Below are positions 14,349-22,357 of a stretch of DNA of 22,633 nt, piece by piece. The translations under genes were made by a program, and so were the position numbers. The notes under the pieces are model-generated. The model did no database searches, was not told where the DNA came from, and worked only from the letters and a program-made list of their open reading frames with translations. Within the stretch, counting starts at the first letter, position 1. Each line of letters starts with the position of its first letter. Source of the DNA: VGEM01 sp033764265 (GTDB lineage Bacteria; Pseudomonadota; Alphaproteobacteria; Rhodospirillales; Rhodospirillaceae); the NCBI GenBank assembly GCA_033764265.1, contig JANRJB010000398.1:1-22633 (forward strand), written 5' to 3'.

Positions 14349-16003
14349 GCCGCGCGCCGGGTGAGTTTTTTCTCGAAATCCTCGGCGGCGAGCGGCTTGG
14401 AGTAGTAGAAGCCCTGGATGATATCGCAGCCGTTGGCTTTCAGGAACTCCACGTGTTCCAGGATTTCAGCGCCCTCGGCGACCACCTCGAGGTTGAGCCC
14501 GCGCGACAGGCCGATGATGGCGCGCGCGATCTCGGCGGTGTTCTGGTTCTCCTGCACGTCGCGGACGAACGCGCGGTTGATCTTCAGCGTGGTGATGGGA
14601 AAGCGGCCCAGATAGGACAGGCTGGAGTAGCCCGTGCCGAAGTCGTCGATCGACAGCCCGCAGCCCAGGTTGCGCACCATCTGCATGCGCGCGATCGCCT
14701 GGTCGATGTCGTTCATCAGCATGCTCTCGGTGATCTCGAGTTCCAGCCACTTGGCTTCCAGGTCGGTCTCGGTCAGCGCGGCCACCACCTTCTCGATCAT
14801 GTCGCGGGCGCGGAACTGCTGGGCTGAGACGTTGACCGACATGCGGATGGGTTCGTAGCCCATCGTCTGCCACAGCCGGGTCTGCCGGCAGGCTTCGCGC
14901 AGCGCCCAGGTGCCGATGTCGACGATCAGCCCGGTTTCCTCGGCGACGGGAATGAATTCGCCGGGGCTGATCATGCCGTGCTTGGGGTCGCGCCAGCGGA
15001 TCAGCGCCTCGGCGCCCTTCACCCGGTTTCGCACCGGATCGACCTTGGGCTGGTAGAACAGGACGAACTCGTTGTTGACGAGCGCGGCGCGCATGCGCTT
15101 TTCCAGTTCCAGCCGGCCCTTGGCCTTGGCGTTCATGGCGCTGGCGAAGAACTGGTACTGGTTACCGCCGGCCTGCTTGGCGTGCTGCATGGCGCTGAGC
15201 GAGTCCTTCAACAGCTCGTCGAAGTCCTGCCCGTCGGTCGGGTAGATGCTGATGCCGATCGAGAAGGTGACGAAGACCTCCTCGCCCTTCAGGTGGAACG
15301 GCTGGCTGACCGCCTTCAACACCTTCTCCGCCACGATCACGCTGTCGTCCACGTCGGCGATCGGCGTCATCACCGCGAACTTGTCGCCGTCCAGGCGCGC
15401 GGCAGTGTCGGACTGGCGGATCACCTTGGCCAGCCGCTCGCCCAGTTCCTTGAGCAACTGGTCGCCCGCGCCGTACCCCAGCGCGTCGTTGATCAGGGTG
15501 AAGCGATCAAGGCCCATCACCAGCAGCGCGATCGACTTGTTGACGCGCTTGGCGTTCAGGATCGATTGACCGACACGGTCGGCCAGGATGCTGCGGTCGG
15601 GCAGGCCGGTCAGCGCGTCGTGGCCGACGCGCCGTCCGGCGCCGCCGCCGATGGTTTCCGACAGCACCAGCGCAACAAACTGGCTGGGCTCGCCCTGGTC
15701 GTCGCGGATCGGCGTGATGGTCAACGCATGGGACTGGGCGCTGCCGTCGGCATGCTTGGAGCGCACCGTGTCGAAGTGTCGGCGCGCGTCGGTGCCGCGC
15801 CACAGCCCGTCGCAGAAGCCGTCATCGTTGAAGTCGCGGAACAGCTCGCGGGAGTCGAGGCCGACCAGCTCCGCCCGGCCGTGGCCGGTGAGTTTCTCGA
15901 AGGCCGGGTTGACCTCGCCGATGACGCCGGCGCGGTCGGTCACCATCACCGCGTCGCTGGTGTTGTCGAGCACCGCCCGCAACAGGGCATCAAGTTGCGC
16001 CAT
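14345..16003 (-). CDS. PAS-GGDEF-EAL protein, probable c-di-GMP phosphodiesterase with degenerate GGDEF
   Basis: 552 aa, cytoplasmic, with no membrane segment. A PAS sensor domain (about 1-115) is followed by GGDEF (about 125-290) and EAL (about 298-545). The GGDEF signature is DGDKF (205-209), and the metal-binding Asp of the usual DLDRF is Gly (GLDRF, 164-168), so diguanylate cyclase activity is probably lost. The RxxD I-site (R196-D199), five residues before the signature, is kept. The EAL domain looks active: E332-A-L, N391 in NVS, E423 and E426 in ELEITE, DDFGTGYSS at 453-461, K474, E510 and Q530. KID reads KIN. The likely role is c-di-GMP breakdown controlled by PAS and by nucleotide binding to the GGDEF domain. 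The stop codon lies inside hairpin repeat 2; the end falls at the normal EAL boundary. Confidence 0.94.
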   Translation of the reverse strand: MAQLDALLRAVLDNTSDAVMVTDRAGVIGEVNPAFEKLTGHGRAELVGLDSRELFRDFNDDGFCDGLWRGTDARRHFDTVRSKHADGSAQSHALTITPIRDDQGEPSQFVALVLSETIGGGAGRRVGHDALTGLPDRSILADRVGQSILNAKRVNKSIALLVMGLDRFTLINDALGYGAGDQLLKELGERLAKVIRQSDTAARLDGDKFAVMTPIADVDDSVIVAEKVLKAVSQPFHLKGEEVFVTFSIGISIYPTDGQDFDELLKDSLSAMQHAKQAGGNQYQFFASAMNAKAKGRLELEKRMRAALVNNEFVLFYQPKVDPVRNRVKGAEALIRWRDPKHGMISPGEFIPVAEETGLIVDIGTWALREACRQTRLWQTMGYEPIRMSVNVSAQQFRARDMIEKVVAALTETDLEAKWLELEITESMLMNDIDQAIARMQMVRNLGCGLSIDDFGTGYSSLSYLGRFPITTLKINRAFVRDVQENQNTAEIARAIIGLSRGLNLEVVAEGAEILEHVEFLKANGCDIIQGFYYSKPLAAEDFEKKLTRRAA

Positions 16004-16105
16004 ATTTGTAACTCTCTGTTTTTTATGGCGAAATATCGGCCGCGCATCCCCGTTCGATGGTTATACCCGGCCCCGGTCGCGAAGGGGAGGGGCCACGAGG
16101 CGGGT

Positions 16106-16136
16106 GCGCGCGGTGTGCGCCTTGCACCGCCCGCGC
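16106..16136 (+). repeat. GC-rich hairpin in the leader of the formylglutathione hydrolase gene
   Basis: GCGGTG (16110-16115) and CACCGC (16125-16130) pair across 9 nt, with further GCGC pairing outside if two bases bulge. It is 41 nt upstream of the start codon and has no T-run. It may be a 5' UTR structure or chance in GC-rich sequence. Confidence 0.25.
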
Positions 16137-16176
16137 CCTGTCCCCTAAGGCTGAAATCCGTTCAACAGGATGCATC

Positions 16177-17031
16177 ATGTCAATCGAAACCCTGTCCCGT
16201 CATCGCGCTTTCGGCGGCACCGTCAGCTTTCATCGCCACGCCGCGCAGAGCACCGCGTGCGCGATGCGGTTCGCGGTGTTCACGCCGCCGCAGACCGCCA
16301 CGCGCAAGGTGCCGGTAGTGACCTATCTGGCCGGGCTGACCTGCACCGAGGAAACCTTCATGATCAAGGGCGGCGCGCTGGCGGCCGCCGCCGAGCTGGG
16401 CCTGATGCTGGTCGCGCCCGACACCAGCCCGCGCGGGCCCGACGTGCCCGGCGATCCCGACGGCGGCTGGGACTTCGGCCTCGGCGCCGGGTTCTATCTT
16501 GACGCCACGCACGCGCCCTATGACCGGCACTACCGGATGTATTCCTACGTCACGCGCGAGCTGCCGGCGTTGATGGCCGCGCACTTTCCGGCCGATCCCG
16601 GCCGCCAGGGCATTTTCGGCCCTTCCATGGGCGGCCACGGCGCGCTGACCATCGCCTTCAAGAACCCGGCGCACTACCGCAGCATCTCGGCTTTCGCGCC
16701 GATTGCCGCGCCGATGCGCTGCCCGTGGGGCGAGAAGGCACTGCCGCGCTATCTGGGTCCCGACCGTACCGCGTGGCGCGCCTACGACGCCACCGAACTG
16801 CTGGCCGACATGGCCGACGGCCCGGGCCGCCCACCGCTGTTGGTGGACGTGGGCCTTGCCGACCAGTTCCTCGCCAGCCAGCTCAATATCGACGCACTGG
16901 AACAGGCTTGCGCCGCCGCCGGTCAACGCCTGACCCTGCGCCGGCACGCCGGCTACGATCACGGCTACTACTTCGTATCGACCTTCATGGCCGATCATCT
17001 GCGTCACCACGCCCACTTCCTCAACGGTTGA
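16177..17031 (+). CDS. S-formylglutathione hydrolase
   Basis: A 284-aa serine hydrolase of the esterase D/FrmB family. It hydrolyses S-formylglutathione to formate and glutathione, the second step of glutathione-dependent formaldehyde detoxification. Motifs are YLAGLTCTEETF (50-61), the nucleophile elbow GPSMGGHG with S150, the acid D229 in VGLADQFL and H262 in GYDHGYYF, so the triad is complete. ATG at 16177 has AGGA 6 nt upstream and gives the usual length. The glutathione-dependent formaldehyde dehydrogenase (AdhC type) that makes its substrate is not in the window. The cytochrome c gene begins 12 nt downstream, suggesting cotranscription. Confidence 0.95.
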   Translation: MSIETLSRHRAFGGTVSFHRHAAQSTACAMRFAVFTPPQTATRKVPVVTYLAGLTCTEETFMIKGGALAAAAELGLMLVAPDTSPRGPDVPGDPDGGWDFGLGAGFYLDATHAPYDRHYRMYSYVTRELPALMAAHFPADPGRQGIFGPSMGGHGALTIAFKNPAHYRSISAFAPIAAPMRCPWGEKALPRYLGPDRTAWRAYDATELLADMADGPGRPPLLVDVGLADQFLASQLNIDALEQACAAAGQRLTLRRHAGYDHGYYFVSTFMADHLRHHAHFLNG

Positions 17032-17043
17032 CGGGGGTTTCAC

Positions 17044-17877
17044 ATGCGCATCGGTTTGGCGGCGAGTGTGCTGGCCACATGTCTCGCGGCGGTGCCGGCG
17101 TCCGCCCAGGATAAATTCACCCGCGATGCGCTGACCGCGGCCGATTACGTCAAGGGCCGCGCCGCGTTTCAAAGCCGTTGCTCGGTCTGCCACACCCTGG
17201 CCGAGGGCTCGGCCGACCTGGCCGGCCCGGCACTGTTCGGCATGTTCGGCCGCGTTGCCGGCACCAAGCGCGGCTTTCCGTTCTCCGACGCGCTGTCGGA
17301 TGCGGGCTTCGCCTGGACGCCCGACCGGCTCGCCGCCTGGCTGGCCGACCCTGCCGGCTACCTGCCCGGCAACATCATGATGATCCCCGAGCCGGTGCCG
17401 CAGCGCGACCTGGCGAACATGATTTCCTTCATGATGGTCGAGACCGGCGCCGCCGATTGGCCGCGGCCGGCCGTGGCCGACGCGCGCCAGGATGCCGACC
17501 GCAGCAAGCCACCGGCCGAGCGCTTCCCCAGTTTCTGGAACCACATGATGTTCAACACGGTGCGCTACGCCTGGGAGGGTCCGGGCGCGGCGGACTACGT
17601 GGTCGACGTCTACTACAACGAAGACGGCTCGGTATCCTCGAACAGGCCCGAGGTGCGCGGCTTCTGGCACATCGACGACCGCGACATGTTCTGCTACGCG
17701 CTGATGGGCTTGGCGGTCGAGCCCGGCGTGGTGGTGGAGTGTGTGCCGGTGGCGGCCATGTCGATCCCGCGTTTCAACGAACGCCTGTGGCAGTCGAAAG
17801 GCTACGGCGGGCGCATCGTGCACGGCGGAATTCTGCCCGGCCGGCCTGAACGGGCGGACAGTGCGGGCAATCAATAG
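17044..17877 (+). CDS. periplasmic class I cytochrome c with an additional C-terminal domain
   Basis: 277 aa. A Sec signal peptide (1-22, ending ASAQ) precedes a c2/c550-type cytochrome domain (about 30-135) with heme motif C46-SVC-H50 and the Met ligand in LPGNIMM (M112). The domain resembles small mitochondrial-like cytochromes c. The remaining 130 residues or so form an extra domain I do not recognise. It has aromatic motifs, DYVVDVYYNEDG at 184-195 and GFWHIDDRDMFCY at 206-218, and two Cys (C217 and C233), a pattern reminiscent of small beta-barrel domains. It follows the formylglutathione hydrolase gene by 12 nt. It probably carries electrons in the periplasm, but the partner is unknown. 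Confidence 0.9.
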   Translation: MRIGLAASVLATCLAAVPASAQDKFTRDALTAADYVKGRAAFQSRCSVCHTLAEGSADLAGPALFGMFGRVAGTKRGFPFSDALSDAGFAWTPDRLAAWLADPAGYLPGNIMMIPEPVPQRDLANMISFMMVETGAADWPRPAVADARQDADRSKPPAERFPSFWNHMMFNTVRYAWEGPGAADYVVDVYYNEDGSVSSNRPEVRGFWHIDDRDMFCYALMGLAVEPGVVVECVPVAAMSIPRFNERLWQSKGYGGRIVHGGILPGRPERADSAGNQ

Positions 17878-17919
17878 TCCACAGCGTACGTAACCTCGGT
17901 TAATGTTGGGCGCACGAAC

Positions 17920-17925
17920 GAGGAA
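17920..17925 (+). promoter_or_regulatory. ribosome binding site that selects a TTG start
   Basis: GAGGAA sits 7 nt before TTG 17933 and inside the reading frame of the alternative ATG 17903, which has no binding site of its own. It therefore supports the TTG as the start of the CoA-binding protein. Confidence 0.6.
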
Positions 17926-17932
17926 CCACAAA

Positions 17933-18436
17933 TTGCCCGCCGCCATCCTCACCGACCCCGCTGCCATCACGCGCGTGCTCGACCGCGTGCGGACCATCGC
18001 CGTGGTCGGCGTCAGCGCCGACTGGAAGCGGCCGAGCTACTACGTCATGAAATATCTCCAGACCCGCGGCTACCGCATGATTCCGGTCAACCCGCGCGCG
18101 GCCGGAACCGAGATTCTGGGCGAGCGGGTCTACGCCGGCCTGACCGAAATCCCCGGCCGGTTCGACATGGTGCAGATTTTCCGCAAGCCCGCCGATGTGC
18201 CCGCGGTGGTGGACGAAGCCATCCGGCTCGCCCCCGAGAAAGGCATCGGCGTGATCTGGATGCAGCTCGGCATCCGCCACGACGCCGCGGCGGCCCAGGC
18301 GGTCGCCGCCGGCCTCGACGTGGTGATGGATCGCTGCGCCAAGATCGAGTACGGCCGCCACCACAACGAACTGGGCTGGGGCGGCTTCGACACCGGCGTG
18401 ATTTCGGCGCGCCGACCGCGGGTCCGGCTGGCATGA
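17933..18436 (+). CDS. CoA-binding domain protein (YccU-like)
   Basis: A 167-aa Rossmann-type protein of the CoA_binding_2 family. Family landmarks are TIAVVGVSADWKRPSYYVMKYLQTRGYRMIPVNP near the N-terminus (nucleotide-binding GVS loop), EILGERVYAGLTEIP, and IWMQLGIRHDAAAAQA followed by DRCAKIEYGRH, as in YccU proteins. The function of the family is poorly known. The start is placed at TTG 17933 because of the GAGGAA site 7 nt upstream; ATG 17903 would add 10 residues. The stop overlaps the next gene start by 4 nt (ATGA), so it is translationally coupled to the sulfhydrylase gene. This pairing suggests a link to sulfur or homoserine metabolism. Confidence 0.9.
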   Translation: MPAAILTDPAAITRVLDRVRTIAVVGVSADWKRPSYYVMKYLQTRGYRMIPVNPRAAGTEILGERVYAGLTEIPGRFDMVQIFRKPADVPAVVDEAIRLAPEKGIGVIWMQLGIRHDAAAAQAVAAGLDVVMDRCAKIEYGRHHNELGWGGFDTGVISARRPRVRLA

Positions 18437-19731
18437 GCGACGGGCCGCGCCGCTTCGGCTTCGAGACCCGGCAGATTCACGCCGGCGCACGGCCCGAGCC
18501 GATCACCGGCGCGCGCCAGACGCCGATCTACCAGAACACCTCGTACGTGTTCGAGGACGCCGATCACGCCGCGGCGCTGTTCAACCTGCAGACCTACGGC
18601 TTCATCTACTCGCGGCTGACCAATCCCACCGTCGCGGTGCTGGAGGAACGCCTGGCCAGCCTGGAAGGCGGGCGCGGCGCCACCTGCTGCGCCTCGGGTC
18701 ATGCCGCCCAGGTGCTGGCCCTGTTCCCGTTCATGGAGCCGGGGGCCGAGGTGGTGGCCTCGACCCGGCTCTACGGCGGCTCCATCACCCAGTTCGGCAA
18801 GACCTTCAGGAAATTCGGCTGGCAGGCGCGCTTTGTCGACACCGACGACCTGGCCGCGGTGCGCGCCGCGTTGACGCCGGCCACGCGCGCGCTGTTCGTC
18901 GAAAGCCTGGCCAACCCCGGCGGCGTGGTCAGCGACCTGGCCGCGCTGGCCGACCTCGCGCACGGCGCCGGCGCGCTGCTGATCGTCGACAACACGCTCG
19001 CCACGCCGGTGCTGTGCCGCCCATTCGACTGGGGCGCCGACCTGGTGGTGCACTCGCTCACCAAGTTCCTGTCGGGCTCGGGCGCCACCATGGGCGGCGT
19101 GGTGATTGATTCCGGCCGCGTCGACTGGCGGCAGAACGAGAAGTTCAAAGGCCTCGCCGATCCCGACCCGGCCTACCACGGCATCTCGTTCGCCGAGACC
19201 TTCGGCGATTTGGCCTACACCACCCACGCGCACGCCGTGGGCCTGCGCGACCTGGGCGCGGCGCTCGCGCCCATGAACGCGTTCCTGACGCTGCTCGGCC
19301 TGGAGACGTTGTCGTTGCGCATGGCGCGGCATTGCGAAAACGCCGAGCGGGTCGCGGCCTTCCTGGCGGACCACCCGGCCGTGGCCTGGGTGTCCTACGC
19401 CGGTCTGCCGGGCAGCCCGTACCGCGCGTTGGCTGCGAAGTATTTGGCCGGCAAGGCGGGCGCGGTGCTGACCTTCGGCCTCAAGGGCGGCTACGACGCC
19501 GGCCGGCGGTTGGTGGAAGCGGTCAACCTGTTCAGCCACCTGGCTAACATCGGCGACACCCGCTCGCTGATTCTGCATCCAGCTTCGACCACCCATCGCC
19601 AGCTGACCGATGACCAGCGCGCCGCCGCCGGCGCCGGGCCCGACGTGGTGCGCCTGTCGGTGGGGCTGGAAACCATCGACGACCTGCTGGCCGATCTGGA
19701 TCAGGCGTTGAAAGCCGTGCGCGCGCCATGA
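18433..19731 (+). CDS. O-acetylhomoserine aminocarboxypropyltransferase/sulfhydrylase (MetY)
   Basis: A 432-aa PLP enzyme of the Cys/Met metabolism family (MetY branch). It forms homocysteine from O-acetylhomoserine and sulfide, or condenses other thiols. Motifs: FETRQIHAG at 10-18, QTPIYQNTSYVF at 29-40, YSRLTNPTVAVLEERLASLEGG at 59-80 (given as a landmark), D186 in VDNTLATP, and the PLP lysine K211 in VHSLTKFLSGSG. Length is normal for MetY and longer than MetB/MetZ. It overlaps the upstream CoA-binding gene by 4 nt and the downstream YdeP-type gene by 4 nt, so the three are likely made together. Confidence 0.93.
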   Translation: MSDGPRRFGFETRQIHAGARPEPITGARQTPIYQNTSYVFEDADHAAALFNLQTYGFIYSRLTNPTVAVLEERLASLEGGRGATCCASGHAAQVLALFPFMEPGAEVVASTRLYGGSITQFGKTFRKFGWQARFVDTDDLAAVRAALTPATRALFVESLANPGGVVSDLAALADLAHGAGALLIVDNTLATPVLCRPFDWGADLVVHSLTKFLSGSGATMGGVVIDSGRVDWRQNEKFKGLADPDPAYHGISFAETFGDLAYTTHAHAVGLRDLGAALAPMNAFLTLLGLETLSLRMARHCENAERVAAFLADHPAVAWVSYAGLPGSPYRALAAKYLAGKAGAVLTFGLKGGYDAGRRLVEAVNLFSHLANIGDTRSLILHPASTTHRQLTDDQRAAAGAGPDVVRLSVGLETIDDLLADLDQALKAVRAP

Positions 19732-22043
19732 CCGACACGCCCGTGAACAAACCTTTCACCGGTGCCGCCGGCGGCTGGGCGGCGCTGGCCGCCTCGGCCC
19801 GCCACTTGGTGCGCGCCGGCAACCCCGTCACCGGGGCGAAGTCGCTGCGGGCGGTCAACCAGCCTGAGGGCTTCGACTGCCCGGGCTGCGCCTGGGGCGA
19901 CCCCAAGCACACTTCGTCGTTCGAGTTCTGCGAAAACGGCGTCAAGGCGGTGGCCTGGGAAGCGACCGCCAAGCGCTGTGGCCCGGAGGTTTTCGCCCGC
20001 CATTCGGTGGCGTGGCTGGCCGAGCAGGACGAGCACACCTTGGAAGGCTTCGGCCGCCTGACGCACCCGATGGTCTACGACCCGGGAACGGACCATTACG
20101 TGCCGATCGTCTGGGACGACACCTTCGCCCTGATCGGCCGCGAACTCAACGCGTTGGCCGACCCCAACATGGCCGCGTTCTACACCTCGGGGCGCACCTC
20201 GAACGAGGCGGCGTTCCTATGGCAATTGTTCGTGCGCGAGTTCGGCACCAACAATCTGCCCGACTGCTCCAACATGTGCCACGAGGCTTCGGGCGTGGCG
20301 CTGAAGGAGTCGATCGGCATCGGCAAGGGCACCATTCTGCTGGAAGATATCCAGCGCGCCGACGCCATTTTCATTTTCGGCCAGAACCCCGGCACCAACC
20401 ATCCACGCATGCTGGGCGACCTGAAGGCCGCGGCCGAACGCGGCGCCAAGATCGTCACCGTCAACCCGCTGCGCGAACGCGGCCTGGAACGCTTTGTCGA
20501 TCCCAAGGACCCGGCGGCCATGATCGGCGATGCGCTCGGCCGCGGTGGCGCGCCGCTGACCCACCTTTACCTGCAGGTCCAGGTCGGCGGCGATCTCGCG
20601 TTCCTGAAGGGCATGATGAAGGCCGTGTTCGACCGCGACGCTGCGGCGCGGGCGGGCGGCCGCACCCCGGTGCTGGACGATGCGTTCATCGCCGAGCACA
20701 CCCACGGTTTCGCGGCGCTGAAGGACGATGTGAACCGGGAAAGCTGGGACCGCATCCAGCATCTGTCGGGCCTGTCGCGGACCGCCATCGAAGCGGCGGC
20801 CGACATCTACTGCGCGGCCCACAGCGTCATCTGCACCTGGGCGATGGGATTGACCCAGCACGTGATGGGCGTGGAGACCATCCAGCAGATCATCAATCTG
20901 CTGTTGTTGCGCGGCAACATCGGCCGACCCGGCACCGGGCCATGCCCGGTGCGCGGCCATTCCAATGTGCAGGGCGACCGGACCATGGGCATCACCGAGC
21001 TACCCCGCCCGGAGTTCCTCGACAGCCTGCAGCGCGTGTTCGGCTTCGCGCCACCACGGGCGCCCGGCGTCAACACCGTCGAGGCCATCCAGGCCATGCA
21101 CGAGGGACGCATCAAGGCGTTACTGGCCATGGGCGGCAACTTCGCCGCCGCCACGCCCGACAGCGGCCTGACCTGGGCCGCGCTGCGCCGCTTGAACCTG
21201 ACCGTCCACGTCTCCACCAAGCTCAACCGCAGCCACGTCGTCCATGGCCGCCACGCCCTGATTCTGCCGGCCCTGGGCCGCACCGAGATCGACGTGCAGA
21301 AGACCGGACGGCAGGCGATCACGGTCGAGGACTCGATGAGCATGGTGCACGCCTCGCAGGGCATCAACCGACCGGCCTCGGCGCAGCTGCGCTCCGAGCC
21401 GTGGATCGTGGCCGGCATCGCGCTGGCCGCATTGCCCCGCTCGGCCGTGCCGTGGGCGGCCTTGCGCGACGATTACCGGCTGATCCGCGACAAGATCGAG
21501 GCGGTGTTCGCCGACTTCGAGAGCTTCAATTCCCGAATCATGAGGGCCGGTGGCTTCCACCTGGGCAACGCCGCGCGCGAACGACGCTGGGACACCGCCA
21601 CCGGCAAGGCCAACTTCCTGGTGGCGACGCTGCCCGCCGAAACGGCACGCGAACGCGCCCAGCGGCTGACCGCGGCCAAGGTCTACACCCTGACCACCAT
21701 GCGCGCGCATGACCAGTACAACACCACCGTCTACGCCCGCGACGATCGTTACCGCGGAGTCAAGGGCCGCCGGCGCGTGGTGTTCATGAACGCCGCCGAC
21801 ATGGCCGAGGCCGGGCTCGCGCCGGAAACCCAGGTCAGGCTGTCGACGGTCGCCGCCGACGGCCGCGCACGGACGGCGGATAGCTTCGCCGTCGTGCCCT
21901 ACGACATTCCGCGCGGCTGTATCGGCGCCTATTTCCCGGAAACCAACGTGCTGGTGCCGCTCGGCCTGCATGGCCCGCGCTCGGGCACGCCGTCGAACAA
22001 AGACATTCCGGTGACGATTACCCGGCTCGGCGCGCCATCGTGA
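19728..22043 (+). CDS. FdhF/YdeP-family molybdopterin oxidoreductase
   Basis: A 771-aa member of the formate-dehydrogenase-like molybdopterin superfamily, YdeP type. The N-terminus carries FDCPGCAWGDP (C51, C54) and FEFCENG (C68), candidate Fe-S ligands spaced unlike the classic Cys motif of FdhF. FGTNNLPDCSNMCHEASG at 172-189 aligns with the E. coli FdhH segment around Sec140, with C184 at the Mo-ligand position and H185 matching H141. RGHSNVQGDRTMG and the C-terminal dinucleotide-binding region (RAHDQYNTTVYARDDRYRG) are typical. No Tat signal is seen, so it is cytoplasmic. The YdeP substrate is unknown. It overlaps metY and the downstream HTH gene by 4 nt each. No fdhD gene is in the window. 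Confidence 0.93.
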   Translation: MTDTPVNKPFTGAAGGWAALAASARHLVRAGNPVTGAKSLRAVNQPEGFDCPGCAWGDPKHTSSFEFCENGVKAVAWEATAKRCGPEVFARHSVAWLAEQDEHTLEGFGRLTHPMVYDPGTDHYVPIVWDDTFALIGRELNALADPNMAAFYTSGRTSNEAAFLWQLFVREFGTNNLPDCSNMCHEASGVALKESIGIGKGTILLEDIQRADAIFIFGQNPGTNHPRMLGDLKAAAERGAKIVTVNPLRERGLERFVDPKDPAAMIGDALGRGGAPLTHLYLQVQVGGDLAFLKGMMKAVFDRDAAARAGGRTPVLDDAFIAEHTHGFAALKDDVNRESWDRIQHLSGLSRTAIEAAADIYCAAHSVICTWAMGLTQHVMGVETIQQIINLLLLRGNIGRPGTGPCPVRGHSNVQGDRTMGITELPRPEFLDSLQRVFGFAPPRAPGVNTVEAIQAMHEGRIKALLAMGGNFAAATPDSGLTWAALRRLNLTVHVSTKLNRSHVVHGRHALILPALGRTEIDVQKTGRQAITVEDSMSMVHASQGINRPASAQLRSEPWIVAGIALAALPRSAVPWAALRDDYRLIRDKIEAVFADFESFNSRIMRAGGFHLGNAARERRWDTATGKANFLVATLPAETARERAQRLTAAKVYTLTTMRAHDQYNTTVYARDDRYRGVKGRRRVVFMNAADMAEAGLAPETQVRLSTVAADGRARTADSFAVVPYDIPRGCIGAYFPETNVLVPLGLHGPRSGTPSNKDIPVTITRLGAPS

Positions 22044-22285
22044 CGGACGGCCCGGACCTGGACGGCGCCGCCGCGGCCGTGTTCGCCCGGTTGTGCGCCG
22101 ACGGCCCGCTGCCCGGCCGCCGGCTCGCCAAACGGCTGGGCCTGGCGCAGAGCGAGGCGTTCCGCGCGCTGGCGCTGTTGGCCGAGGTCGGGTTGATTGC
22201 CGCCGCCGACGACACGGGCGACGCGCTGGCGGCGACCTACAGTCTCACCGCGGCGGGCGAAGCCCTGCGCGCCCGCCGCGGTTGA
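22040..22285 (+). CDS. small winged-helix DNA-binding protein
   Basis: 81 aa, made almost entirely of one winged helix-turn-helix. AVFARLCADGPLPGRRLAKRLG and SEAFRALALLAEVGLI give the recognition part, and ATYSLTAAGEALRAR the wing and last helix, as in MarR/ArsR-like or TrmB-like minimal domains. It has no Cys or ligand domain. GTG at 22040 overlaps the YdeP-type stop (GTGA), which argues that it is translated from the same mRNA and may regulate this operon or act with the oxidoreductase. The hairpin at 22304-22332 follows 18 nt after its stop. Confidence 0.82.
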   Translation: MTDGPDLDGAAAAVFARLCADGPLPGRRLAKRLGLAQSEAFRALALLAEVGLIAAADDTGDALAATYSLTAAGEALRARRG

Positions 22286-22303
22286 TCCGCTCCGAAAAAG
22301 CAA

Positions 22304-22332
22304 AACGCCGCCGGGCGAGGCCCGGCGGCGTT
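22304..22332 (-). terminator. intrinsic terminator, 13-bp perfect stem
   Basis: AACGCCGCCGGGC (22304-22316) and GCCCGGCGGCGTT (22320-22332) pair fully with a 3-nt loop. On the minus strand the stem is followed by TTTTGCTTTTT, making a canonical terminator for the TPR gene that ends at 22358. On the plus strand no T-run follows, but the stem may still slow the convergent operon. Confidence 0.85.
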
Positions 22333-22357
22333 GCGTCGAGATCCGATGGTCGGCGGC

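Noticed and set aside
16180..17997. 605-codon minus-strand frame opposite the hydrolase and cytochrome genes
   Set aside because: Shadow of two certain plus-strand genes with intact catalytic motifs.
18130..19596. 488-codon minus-strand frame opposite the CoA-binding and metY genes
   Set aside because: Shadow frame; composition is Gln/His/Arg-rich without domains.
19728..22043. True formate dehydrogenase alpha subunit
   Set aside because: The N-terminal Cys pattern fits the YdeP branch, and no fdhD or partner subunit genes are nearby.
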